This document shows positions 13,573 through 23,505 of a stretch of 64,000 bases of DNA, one piece after another. Positions within the stretch are counted from its first letter, which is position 1. Each line of letters begins with the position of its first letter. A model generated the notes under the pieces. That model saw only the letters and a program-made list of their open reading frames with translations, did not search any database and had not been told where the DNA came from. The DNA is taken from positions 39,120,360 through 39,184,359 of the forward strand of contig CM065295.1 of the NCBI GenBank assembly GCA_032871835.1, written 5' to 3'. Source of the stretch: Dipteronia dyeriana. Taxonomy: Eukaryota; Streptophyta; Magnoliopsida; Sapindales; Sapindaceae. The translations under genes and the position numbers were made by a program.

Positions 13573-13585
13573 GGCTCTGATACCA
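13573..13585 (-). promoter_or_regulatory. Primer binding site (initiator Met tRNA)
   Basis: On the minus strand it reads TGGTATCAGAGCC, two bases inside the 5' LTR of the minus-strand gypsy element. This is the standard complement of the 3' end of initiator methionine tRNA, and it fixes the element's orientation. Confidence 0.9.
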
Positions 13586-13587
13586 CT

Positions 13588-13864
13588 TGACTTAAACACC
13601 TATGAAGAGGTAAGAATTCCCAGGTCAAGCATCAGCACAAGCTTAGTGAAGGAAGTAATTATATCACAGAGAAATAAATCTCAAAGTTTATAACTCCAAA
13701 AGTGTGAGCAAAACAGCTTCTTTTCCAAAAAAAAAAAAACAAAAGTAGAATTATAAAGGAAAACAACAAAAGAGAAGAATACTGAAAAGACCATTCTACA
13801 AATGGCACGTGTGTGCTTAGCTGGTAGCTATAAACCCAAATATATCTTTATATCGGCTACATTA
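13588..13864 (-). repeat. 5' LTR of the minus-strand gypsy element
   Basis: Plus-strand sequence TGACTTAAAC...GGCTACATTA, the partner of 6881-7151. The outer edge ends TTA instead of TCA, a single transition that damages the terminal CA. It contains a longer poly-A run than its partner. Confidence 0.88.
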
Positions 13865-14356
13865 CCCTCCTCCCAAAAACATGATATGTGTCTGTAGAGG
13901 GGTAAAATTGTATAAAAGGATAACAAGGTTTGGACAAATTTATCCCTCCACAGACACAATCATGTTTTTAGGAAGGGGTAATGCTCCCCCAATTAAAGCG
14001 GGTGAACAAAAATGGACTTGAAACTTTTTTAATAAAATTATTTTCTCTTCATTATTTTAAATAATTATTTACTCACTTAATAATCCAAAATTCATTTCAA
14101 ATGATATGACAAGTGATTTGTTATCACCACACGCATTATGAGATAATGTGATAAATAATACGGTAACGACGAATCACTTGTCACATCATATGGGTTGGCT
14201 GTTGGGTTAATTTTTAGGATTGTCCAGCATTAGTGATCGAAGAATGATTAGATTAGTAAATGTATAGAGATGCAATATTATAATATTATAGGAATATTTC
14301 ATTTCCGTTTAAAGGATTTAATTACTTACTAAACTTAAATTATGTATTTATGACCT
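13865..14356. other. Right part of copy A: half of a split inverted-repeat element and AT-rich DNA
   Basis: No gene seen. 13865-13990 is the right half of a small inverted-repeat element (see 22757-22915); the left half is at 6857-6880. The rest is AT-rich and matches 22915-23232. The 14354-14356 triplet is the junction of the tandem duplication. Confidence 0.6.
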
Positions 14357-15489
14357 GATATTCACTTGCCTAAAGGTACGAGCTTCCGTCCTCCTATATC
14401 TATTCAGCTTATACCACTTTCTGGATGATGTGCCTGGATCTGAAGATGATACTGGAGAATGGCTGATATCTTCTGCAGTGGAGTATTTCTTATCTCTCTC
14501 CATGAGCTCACAGTATGTGGATGTTTCTCTATTAGACAACGACAAACTCAGGCGTCCTTACTGGAGACCTTGGGTGAAGGCCATAACCACTCCGATTTTA
14601 ATGAAGTCTTAGACCTGTCTAGCTACTTCGTTGATCCTCTTCATATAATCCCTAACTGTTTCAGAAACTGTTTAACTAACGGAGTTCAGATGCACCATAT
14701 GTCGCCACCTTCTTCTGATCGCTGTGAATCTACTGTGAAATTCTTTGGAGAGCTTATGGAATGAGGATATGCTCACTCTCTTGAGTCCTCTGTACCATGT
14801 TCACACATCCCCCAAAAGGGTCAACTGAAAGACTTGACATTTGACCACATCAGTTGCTCCTTGCATATGCATCCAGTCGAGGTATGTGTTGAGGTGGTCT
14901 TCGGGATCCCCAATTCTTTTAAAGTCGCACATATCCTTACGGGGTAACTTGACACTGGATGGGATCGAGGTGGAGGTAATTCCTTATGTGAATGGACTAT
15001 CTTTGTGTCCACTACAAAGACGGTGGTCGATGTGAATTTGCTCTTGTATCTCTACGAACTGGTCCTAATGTTCACGGAAAGCATCGGGATCCGTAAAGGT
15101 GCTGTGCCCAATTTCCTCATCGAAGTACCGGAACTCATGTCTATGGTTCGAACAGGATCTCATTTCTTGGGGCATCTCATACTGAACATTATTGTCACGT
15201 TTTCTCTACTATGTATGGTTCCGGCCAATCTCTGCGGCGATGCAAAGTCCTATCGCACCCCTTGTTCTGGTGCGACAAATTGAGCCGTTTGTTGCCACTT
15301 TCTTCCCCTTTCTATTGGTGGAGGTGCATTTCTTCTTCCTGAGTGGGAGTTGGTTTCATCTGAGTCCCTAGTGACCACCTCTGTCCACCACGTTTACTAC
15401 TCATGTTACATTCTGTGTTACGGTGTCGAGACGATCGATAACCCTCGGATGACCTGATCATCGCCCTGTGGGAAGAATTGATGGGTTTG
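14357..15489 (-). pseudogene. Second copy of the Tat gag fragment
   Basis: Minus-strand gag remnant equivalent to 3861-4990, for example 14348-14545, which begins MSLSNRETSTYCELMERDKK. It is truncated at 14357 by the duplication junction and at 15489 by the inserted gypsy element, and continues past it at 20870. Stops and frameshifts are plentiful. Confidence 0.6.
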
Positions 15490-16149
15490 TGATACGGTTA
15501 CAAATTTCAATGATTTAAATTTAATAATGATGTGGAATTATTATACAAGTTCATTGGTGCAAGAAGGTGTCTAAGTGTCTAAGCATTAAGATACAAGGTG
15601 GCATCCACGTGGCTGAACATTAAAGCTTATTATGGCTGAAAAAATCTGAAGAGTCCTAGTTGGTTGCTATTTACAGACTTTATCATGGGTTGTTGTTAGT
15701 AAGTGGTGCATTAATGCTTGGGTTTGATTGCCAGCATAAATGCTTAGTTTTATTGGCTTATTTTTTGTGTAATAATCTTATTGGCTTGTTTTTGTGAAAA
15801 GGAAGCTCTGTTGGAGTTACCTGGCTTGAATGGTTGTTTCATGCTTATATTAGTGACGAATTTGGAAAGAGAAGGCAGATTATCTTTGATTCCTTTTAAC
15901 TTGATGAGGTTATGCTTTTTTTTTTGTCTTGGTGGATACTAAGATAATTTCGAAAATCCAGAGTTTCTATATCATTAAGGTGGTAATTACTATATCCTTA
16001 ATGTTGTGAGCTCTCTCCTACCCTTTTGGTGTCTTCTGAGTGGTGGTGAAGTTCTGTATCCACTAGAAAGATTCCAAGAATCAATTCATTTCCTATTTTC
16101 CTTTGGTTGTTAACTTCCTTTGTTTTCCAACATTAAAAATCTTGTATCA
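15490..16149 (+). repeat. 5' LTR of the plus-strand gypsy element
   Basis: 660 bp, beginning TGATACGGTTACA and ending TTGTATCA. The matching copy is 20201-20864. Confidence 0.95.
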
Positions 16150-16152
16150 AAA

Positions 16153-16164
16153 TGGTATCAGAGC
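16153..16164 (+). promoter_or_regulatory. Primer binding site (initiator Met tRNA)
   Basis: TGGTATCAGAGC, three bases after the 5' LTR, complementary to the 3' end of initiator Met tRNA. Confidence 0.93.
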
Positions 16165-16215
16165 ATATAGGGTGTTGGTCTTGTTAATTACTTAAATATA
16201 TATATATGTGAAGAA

Positions 16216-16910
16216 TGGCTGCTCGGGGAAGAAAATTCCAGAAGATTAACAAGTGGATGAAAAAGACCTTCAAATCGCTGAGTTACAATGTGTTGTTGAG
16301 TAATTGCAAAGAAGGCTAGAGAGGCAAGATGATCGTAACCAGATGAGAGGAGGCTACAGACAATCAAGTTGAAAAGAGTCTGATGTCAATCCATTCTATG
16401 AAGAGGATGAATATAACCAAATAATGCTCCATGTTATCAAAGAAGGAAACAGCAAAGGCCACATATGAGAGCACGCGAAGGGGACCTAAAGGTTAAGATT
16501 TCGGAGTTTGAAGGTAAGCAAGATGGTGATGTTTTCCTTAATTGGTTATATACTGTAGAAAGGGTGTTTGATTTTAAAGAATATTTTGATGTTGCGTTGT
16601 GATGTGGTAGAATTGAAAGAGCAAACAATAGCTTTTAGACATTCGCTGATGTTAGGAAGCTAGCTATTAATGTAGAGAAACGAAGGGAGGTTAAGAGGAA
16701 CTTTTATAAACCGTCTTAAAAACCAAACACATATAAACCTAGCACCTCATCATCAACCAAACCAGCAGCCCAAAAACAACCCCTAAAACCCGAAGTTAAT
16801 AGTGGAGGTGGAGCTACACCAAAACCCTTCCTTAACCCTAATTAAACTAGAAATTGTTTCAAATGCCAAGGCTTTGGTCACATAGCCTCAGATTGCCCAA
16901 ATCGAAACAT
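16216..16910 (+). pseudogene. Broken gypsy gag
   Basis: A likely start ATG at 16216 opens a capsid gene that is soon cut by stops and frameshifts. A gag-core segment at about 16466-16610 (KISEFEGKQDGDVF and following) is recognisable. The retroviral-type zinc knuckle is intact at 16855-16900 and reads CFKCQGFGHIASDC, the CCHC pattern for binding genomic RNA. The middle part is Pro/Lys-rich. Confidence 0.8.
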
Positions 16911-16965
16911 AGTCACCATTATTGAAGACTACCCGATTCAATTCGACAAAGATCCGAATGAAGTC

Positions 16966-19900
16966 TTGGAAAAGGAGGATGGAGAAGTCATTGTGTATGC
17001 AGATGAATGTGAGATTCTTGTGATTAGAATGAGCCTTAACGTTTTTTTGAGTAATGATGAAGATTGGATATGGGAGAGTATCTTCTTTACTAGGTGTACT
17101 TCTCAAGGCAAGATATGCAAGGTGATAATTGATGGAGGAAGCTGTACAAATGTGGTGGCAACCACTATGGTGGAAAAGTTAGGCCTGCAAACTCAACCCC
17201 ACCCCCACCCCTACAAGCTGCAATGGTTCCAAAAGGGAAATGGGTTACTTGTGGAGAAAAGGTTTCTAGTAAACTTTTCCATTGATAAACACTACAAGGA
17301 TATTATTTGGTGTGATATGGTGCCCATAGATGCATGCCATTTGCTGTTGGGTAGACCATGGCAGTATGATAAGAGAGTGGTACATGATGGGTCAAAAACA
17401 CTCATTCTTTCCTTAAGGATGGAGTTCAAATCACATTGGCCCCAATAAAACCTGAGTACAACGAATCTAAAAAAGAAGGGAATTCATTTCTAACCGGTTC
17501 ACAAGTAGAGAAGAAAGCTACAGAAGGTAGGGAAATTTTTGCTCTTGTGATGTTGGGGGTGGCCGAAGAAAGAGAAAGCTCTATGCATCCACTTGTGCAA
17601 CCTATCTTAGACAAGTTCAAAGATGTAATTCCTGAAGAAATTCCTCATGGCCTTCCTTCAAAGAGATCAATTCAGCACAACATTGAGTTGATACCTGGTG
17701 CTTCATTACCAAACAAAGCTGCTTATAGAATGAACCCTACTTAAAGCATGGAGTTGCAGAAACAAGTGGACGAGTTGATAGCTAAAGGAATGGTGAGGGA
17801 AAGCATGAGTCCTTGTGCAATTCCCGCTCTTTTGGTACCAAAGAAAGATGGAACGTGGCGCATGTGTATTGATAGCCGCTCTATCAATAAGATTATAATC
17901 AAATACCGTTTTCCAATTCCTAGATTAGATGATCTCCTTGACCAGCTGATCGGTTCCATGATTTTCTCAAAAATTGATTTACGAAGTGGCTACCATCAGA
18001 TAAGGATGAGAGAGGGTGATGAGTGGAAGACAACCTTTAAAATAGGTAAAGGACTTTACGAATGGCTAGTTATGCCATTTGGCTTATCTAATGCTCCAAG
18101 TACTTTCATGCGACTCATGACTACCATCTTCAAACCTTTCATAGGTAAGTTTGTCATTGTCTATTTTGATGACATTCTTATTTATAGCAAGAATATGGAG
18201 GCTCATGTTGCTCACTTGGAACAAGTTTTTGTAATTCTTAAAAAGGAGAAGTTGTATGCTAACCTGAAGAAGTGTCACTTCTTTACGGATAGTATTGTGT
18301 TTTTGGGATATGTAGTGACTAGTGAAGGAATTAAGATGGATCCAAGCAAGGTGGAAGCCATGGTGACTGGGCCAATTCTAAGATCCATTCATGATGTAAG
18401 AAGCTTCCACGGAATGGTGTCTTTTTACAGGAGGTTTATCAAGGGTTTCAGCACTCTTATTGCTCCTACCACTGAATGTTTAAAGGGAAACGTGTTTCGA
18501 TGGACTGATGAGGCCCAAGCAAGCTTTGAAAAGATTAAGAAGAAACTGACCGAGGCTCCAATCTTGTCTCTTCTAGATTTTGAGAAAGTGTTTGTAGTGG
18601 GTTGTGATGCATCTAACGTATGAATAGATGTTGTTTTGAGTCAATAAGGCAGCCCCGTTGCTTACTTCAGCGAGAAGCTCAATGAGACAAAGAGAAAGTA
18701 TTCTACTTATGAGAAGGAATTCTATGCCATAGTGAGGGCACTTATACATTGGAGTCACTACTTGCTGCCAAAAGAATTCATTCTCTATTCAGACCATAAA
18801 GCTTTGAAGTACTTAAGTAGTCAACATAAGCTGAACTCTAGACATGCCAAGTGGGTGGAATTCCTTCGATCATTTACTTTTGCTCTCAAACACAAGGCAG
18901 GTAAAATGAATCAGGTTGCGGATGCTTTGAGTAGAAGACATGTTCTTGTTTCTAGTTTACAAACACATGTTTTGGGATTTGAAATGGTGAAAGAATTGTA
19001 TAAAAATGATCCTGATTTTGGCTCTATTTGGGCGGCTTGTTTGGAGGGACCCATGGATCAATAATTTTTGGATGATGGTTATCTTTTTAGGGGAGTTCAA
19101 CTTTGTGTGCCTCACGGTTCCTTAAGAGAGGTCATAGTGAGGGAAGCCCATGGTAGAGGGTTGGCTGGACACTTTGGAAGGGAAAAGACGTTAGCTCTTA
19201 TTCAAGAACACTTTAGTTGGCCTATGATGAACTGAGATGTTATGAAAGTAGTAGCCAGGTGTATCGTTTATGTCAAGGCTAAAACACATGGTCAGAATAC
19301 AGGTCTTTACACTCTTCTTCCAATTCCGAAGGCTCCTTGGGAAGAAGTAAGTATAGATTTTGTGCTTGGGTTGCCACGAACTCAACGGGGCAGAGATTCC
19401 ATCATGGTGGTTGTTAACAGATTCTCTAAAATGGCTCATTTCATTGCTTGCAATTCGACTTCAGATGTAACACATGTGGCTGATCTTTATTTTCGAGAAG
19501 TGGTGAAACTTCATGGAATTACAATATCCATTGCTTCGGATAGGGATTCTAAGTTCTTAAGTTATTTTTGGAGAACTCTTTGGAGAAAACTGGGGACTAA
19601 GTGACAATTTAGAACTTCTTGACATCCCCAAACCGATGGACAAACTGAAGTTGTTAATCGTTCATTAGGCAATCTTTTACGAAGTTTGGTGAAGAAAATC
19701 ATCAAGAAGTGGGATCTAATGCTTGTTTATGCTGAGTTTGCTTTCAACAAATCTAAAAACCAATCGACCGGTGCTAGTCCTTTTGATATTGTGTATGGAC
19801 AAAACCCCATTAGTCCTTTGGATTTAACTCATTTGCCTACAACACAATTTTTTAGTACAGATGCAGAAGATCGTGCCAAATTTATAAAGCAAATCCATGA

Positions 19901-20170
19901 ACAAGTAAGGAGTAAGATTCTGAAGAACAAGTATCAAAGACATGTCACTTTCAAAGAGGGAGAACTTGTGTGGATTCATTTAAGAAAAGAAAGATTTCCA
20001 CATAGAAAGTTTGCTAAGCTACTACCAAGAGTTGATGGACCATTTAGAGTTCTTAAGAAAACTAGAGACAATGCCTACAAAATTGAACTGTCGGGAGACT
20101 ACTAAGTTTCGGCCACATTCAACGTGTCAGATTTGTCTCTTTATGTGGAAGATGATGATCCTCTAGACTC
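16966..20170 (+). pseudogene. Broken gypsy pol (protease, RT, RNase H, integrase)
   Basis: Protease is at about 17100-17390, with the active-site motif IIDGGSCTNVV (DGGS in place of the usual DSG/DTG) and LLLGRPWQYD. RT is at 17748-18620 and keeps [22 protein letters not shown] and the YFDDILIYS active site. RNase H is at about 18600-18950, with an ALSRRH end. The integrase zinc-finger is at about 19150-19290; its second Cys pair reads CIVYV, so one zinc ligand has become Tyr. The integrase core spans 19340-19700, with Asp residues in the [10 protein letters not shown] and IASDRDSKF regions. The C-terminal domain is at 19960-20100 with a GPFRVLKKT motif. Stops after 18621, 19062, 19233 and 19602 disable it. 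Confidence 0.9.
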
Positions 20171-20187
20171 GAGGTCGAGTTCTCTCC

Positions 20188-20200
20188 AACAAGGGGAGAA
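20188..20200 (+). promoter_or_regulatory. Polypurine tract
   Basis: CAACAAGGGGAGAA, directly before the 3' LTR; the expected second-strand primer of the plus-strand gypsy element. Confidence 0.85.
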
Positions 20201-20864
20201 TGATACGGTTACAGATTTCAATGATTTAAATTTAATAATGATGTGGAATTATTGTACAAGTTCATTGGTGCAAGATGGTGTCCAAGTGTCTAAGCATTAA
20301 GATGCAAGGTGGCATCCACGTGGCTGAACATTAAAGCTTATTATGGCTGAAAAAATCTGAAGAGTCCTAGTTGGTTGCTATTTACAGACTTTATAATGGG
20401 TTGTTGTTAGTAAGTGGTGCATTAATGCTTGGGTTTGATTGCCAGCATCAATGCTTAGTTTTATTGGCTTATTTTTTGTGTAATAATCTTATTGGCTTGT
20501 TTTTGTGAAAAGGAAGCTCTGTTGGAGTTACCTAGATTGAAGTGTTGTTTCATGCTTATATTATTGACTAATTTGGAATGAGAAGGCAGATTATATTTGA
20601 TTTATTTTTAACTTGATGAGGTTATGCCTTTTTTCGTTTTCTCTTGGTGGATACTAAGATAATTTCAAAAATTCAGAGTTTCTATATCATTAAGGTGGTG
20701 ATTACTATATCCTTAATGTGGTGAGCTCTCTCCTACCCTTTTAGTGTCTTTTGAGTGGTGTTGAAGTTCTGTATCCACTAGAAAGGTTCCAAGAATCGAT
20801 TCATTTCCTATTTTCCTTTTCCTGTTAACTTCCTTTGTTTTCCAACGTTAAAGATCCTTTATCA
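20201..20864 (+). repeat. 3' LTR of the plus-strand gypsy element
   Basis: 664 bp, beginning TGATACGGTTACA and ending CTTTATCA, followed by the GTTTG target duplication. Confidence 0.95.
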
Positions 20865-20869
20865 GTTTG

Positions 20870-22188
20870 TTGTGCGACATACGGTCCCTAAAGTCCCGCG
20901 CGGTAGTAGGATTGTTGTTGCGGTGGATTGTATTGTGTCTGACCCGGGCATTCGAGAGTATGATACGATCCGGGGAATGGATAAAACCCGTAATTCTGAG
21001 GTAACTACAACAGATTAGGGTACGAAAATACATGATGAAGATAATTCGAATTCTTGACATTCTCTGTTGGATCCGGAACGTGTTGTTGGGCATGCTGTCT
21101 TTGTTCATTTACTTCCTCTCCCAGTGGTCTGATACCGAGATAAGTATCGGGAAAATGTCTCCCGATTGTGAACTGCGTATTGTTTGAGCCTCCGTTCTTC
21201 TAGGGTCAAAGTTGCATGCAAATTTGAGCCTCCGTTCTTTAGTTGATCGGTAAGGGGGATAACAATTAGAAATGACTGAATAATTCCTCTTTGTTTGATG
21301 TTTAGAACCGATATACCAGTATAATATTACAGTTGAGAGAATAAGATTATGTCCCTTCTCAAATGATAAAAATGGGGTTTAAATAGGTTATGGGTCCTGA
21401 CATACATAGTTGTGTGTCACCTTTTTATTGGTTGTTGGCGAGCCGGTTGAAAATGGTGCTTTATGAGTTCTGACACACGTAGTTAGGTGTCAACCGCTCG
21501 TTGGTCAGAAGTCAGATAGCTGTCGTCGCTTTGTCACCAATTGTTAGGTGATTCATGGTTCCTCCGAATGACCCAATCAAGGATTAATCTTTCGAGGGAA
21601 CCCACCGAATCCTGGCCACATGTCCTCCGATTAATGATACAGGGGACCTATCGCATGGGTTTATGGGTATCGGTGGATGTGTCATTAGGCGGTCTCTTCT
21701 GAGTCTTACAAATATGCCCAACACATGGCCTAAGGGTGTAACTTCATCTCCGATATATCTCCAAAATCTCAATTTTGAGAATGCATGAGCTTCAATCCAT
21801 CTTCATTTCACATGGCCTAATACAAAAAATTTAGATATCCATTTTTGATATCCAAATTTGGAGATTGCTTTTTACAATCTCCTTCTCCATCATTATTTCA
21901 ATTTTGTTTATTCCAACTTTACACTCGTATTAATTCTTCATGCAAACTAATAAATTCATAAATTTTAACTAAACTCAATTTATAATTTATTATAACTTTT
22001 TATTTATAAATCTAATTTAAAATTATTACTAATGTTAGACAATCTAAAAAATTAGTCTAAAAACCAATCTAAATGATGTGATAAGTGATTTGTTCTTACA
22101 ATGTCATTACCACATTATCCAATTATTTGTATTATGATAACAATATTCAATTGCCACATCATTTGGACTGAACTTTGACTAGTATTAG

Positions 22189-22247
<59 letters not shown>

Positions 22248-22756
22248 ATTAGAAAAATCTTGTTGAGTCAACCGAGTATAGTATTGAATATATTTTATTT
22301 ATTTTTAAATTTTTTATTTATTACATCCATTTAATCATTGAACTAATAAATATTTTAATTTAAAATAAATGTTTTTAAAGCATCAATATTTATACGTAAT
22401 TAATATTTAATATGATAATTAATTGTAAATAATTTAGTAAAATAAATTGTGTGTGGAAAATTAGGTGACAAATTAGATGAAAGAATTGAAATGTTAAAAA
22501 CATTTGATCAAAATAATTAGATATAAAAATAGTTGGGTGTAACGGATTGTATTTATAAAAAAAAGTAATATTATACAAACCTAAAAAATAATACTTATGA
22601 TGTGGTAAATAAGTTATCATCACCACACAAATCATAGGGTGATGTGGTGAATGATATGGTAAAATCAAATCATTTACCACATAATTGAGTTGGTTTTTGG
22701 ACTAAATTTATGTGTTGAAAAGCATAGGTGAGAACTTATTTTCCAAGAGTTCACTT
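20870..22756. other. Non-coding continuation of copy B
   Basis: Matches 4995-6856: Tat-element leader and probable LTR to about 21830, then AT-rich DNA. No gene is visible. A TTGAC W-box core lies on the minus strand near 22266, but it is also present in copy A and may be fortuitous. Confidence 0.55.
22189..22244. repeat. (TA)n microsatellite
   Basis: An uninterrupted TA dinucleotide run of more than 25 repeats, present only in copy B; copy A has a short A-rich run at the same point. Confidence 0.95.
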
Positions 22757-22915
22757 TTATTGGGGTGAGCATTATCCTCCTCCCAAAAATATGATGTGTC
22801 CATAGGAGGGTAAAATTGTCTAAAAAGATAACATGGTTTGGACAAATTTACCCCTCCACGAATACAATCATATTTTTAGGAGGGGGTAATGCTCACCCTA
22901 ATTAAAGGGGGTGAA
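22757..22915. mobile_element. Small inverted-repeat (MITE-like) element
   Basis: The left arm GGGGTGAGCATTATCCTCC and the right arm, which reads GGGTGAGCATTACCCCCTCC on the other strand, form an inverted repeat continuing through CCAAAAATATGAT. The whole is about 150 bp. The flanking TTTATT and TAATTAAA make the target duplication uncertain. In copy A the same element is cut in two by the gypsy insertion at 6881-13864. Too small to encode anything. Confidence 0.6.
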
Positions 22916-23232
22916 TAAAAACGGACTTTAAACTTCTTTAATAAAATTATTTTCTCTTTATTATTTTAAATAATAATTTACTCACTTTATAATCCAAAAT
23001 TCAATTCAAATGATATGAGAGATGATGTAATAAATAATATGGTAACGACAAATCATTTGACATATCATTTGAGTTGGCTGTTGAGTTAATTTTTTGGATT
23101 GTCCAACATTAGTGATCCAATAATGATTAGATTAGCAAATGTATGGAGATGCAATATTATAATATTATAGGAATATTTCATTTCCATTTCAGGGATTTAA
23201 TTACTTACTAAAATTAAATTATGTATTTATGA

Positions 23233-23505
23233 TAAAAAAAAAATTACAGTAAAATTACGGCTGTAAGCGGAACTGTGCTGGGACTTGGGTGGCAATAGAA
23301 CCTGACACTAACGCGTCATACCATGCCACTTCTATAAATCTTATATAATCTCATTTATCAAACTTTACACGTAAAAATCAAGATCCAAATTAGAGGAGAA
23401 AAAAGACAAAATAGAACCATCTTTTCTTTTGGTAAATTCACCATTTCTTTTGGGTTGATTTTTCAGAAGATTTTTTTTTTTTTTTGGAGTCGTTTGATTT
23501 AGAAC
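23233..23505 (+). promoter_or_regulatory. Proximal promoter and 5' UTR of the RBOH gene
   Basis: Unique sequence between the duplicated transposon-derived block and the start codon. A TATA-box-like TATAAAT lies at 23333-23339, which would place transcription start near 23365 and give a 5' UTR of about 140 bases rich in T and A. Everything upstream of 23232 belongs to the tandem duplication, so any further upstream control elements are in transposon-derived DNA or beyond it. Start-site placement is inferred from the TATA position only. Confidence 0.5.

Larger units (their letters stand above)
6881..13864 (-). mobile_element. Full-length decayed Ty3/gypsy element, minus strand, inserted in copy A
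   Basis: Two direct LTRs (6881-7151 and 13588-13864) bound an internal region with gag at the right and integrase at the left, so the element reads right to left. The 5-bp target duplication CCCTC is present at 6876-6880 and 13865-13869. A methionine-tRNA primer site lies next to the right LTR and a purine tract next to the left one. By eye the LTRs differ at about 10 percent of sites, so this is an old insertion. A hAT element later landed in its reverse transcriptase. The insertion split a small inverted-repeat element of the host duplication. Confidence 0.9.
3861..14353. repeat. Copy A of a 3.5-kb tandem segmental duplication
   Basis: Sequence from 3861 (a run beginning TATTCACTTGCCTAAAGG) matches that from 14357, and the match continues to 14353 and 23232, each ending in ATGTATTTATGA. 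Removing the later insertions (6881-13869 here, 15490-20869 in copy B) leaves about 3504 and 3496 bp, so the two copies are head to tail with about 3 bp between. By eye they are roughly 90 percent identical. The unit holds gypsy gag, leader and probable LTR sequence, AT-rich DNA and a small inverted-repeat element. Confidence 0.85.
15490..20864 (+). mobile_element. Full-length decayed Ty3/gypsy element, plus strand, inserted in copy B
   Basis: Direct LTRs at 15490-16149 and 20201-20864, a Met-tRNA primer site at 16153, a purine tract at 20188-20200 and a perfect 5-bp target duplication GTTTG (15485-15489 and 20865-20869) define the element exactly. Its gag, protease, RT, RNase H and integrase are in the gypsy order. 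No chromodomain is evident after the integrase. By eye the LTRs are about 95 percent identical, so it is younger than the minus-strand gypsy at 6881-13864. Confidence 0.95.
14357..23232. repeat. Copy B of the 3.5-kb tandem segmental duplication
   Basis: Second unit of the duplication described at 3861. Differences from copy A include a long (TA)n run at 22189-22244 that copy A lacks. Here the small inverted-repeat element is whole and the gag/leader part is split by the gypsy insertion at 15490-20869. The right edge lies about 270 bp before the start codon of the RBOH gene. Confidence 0.85.
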
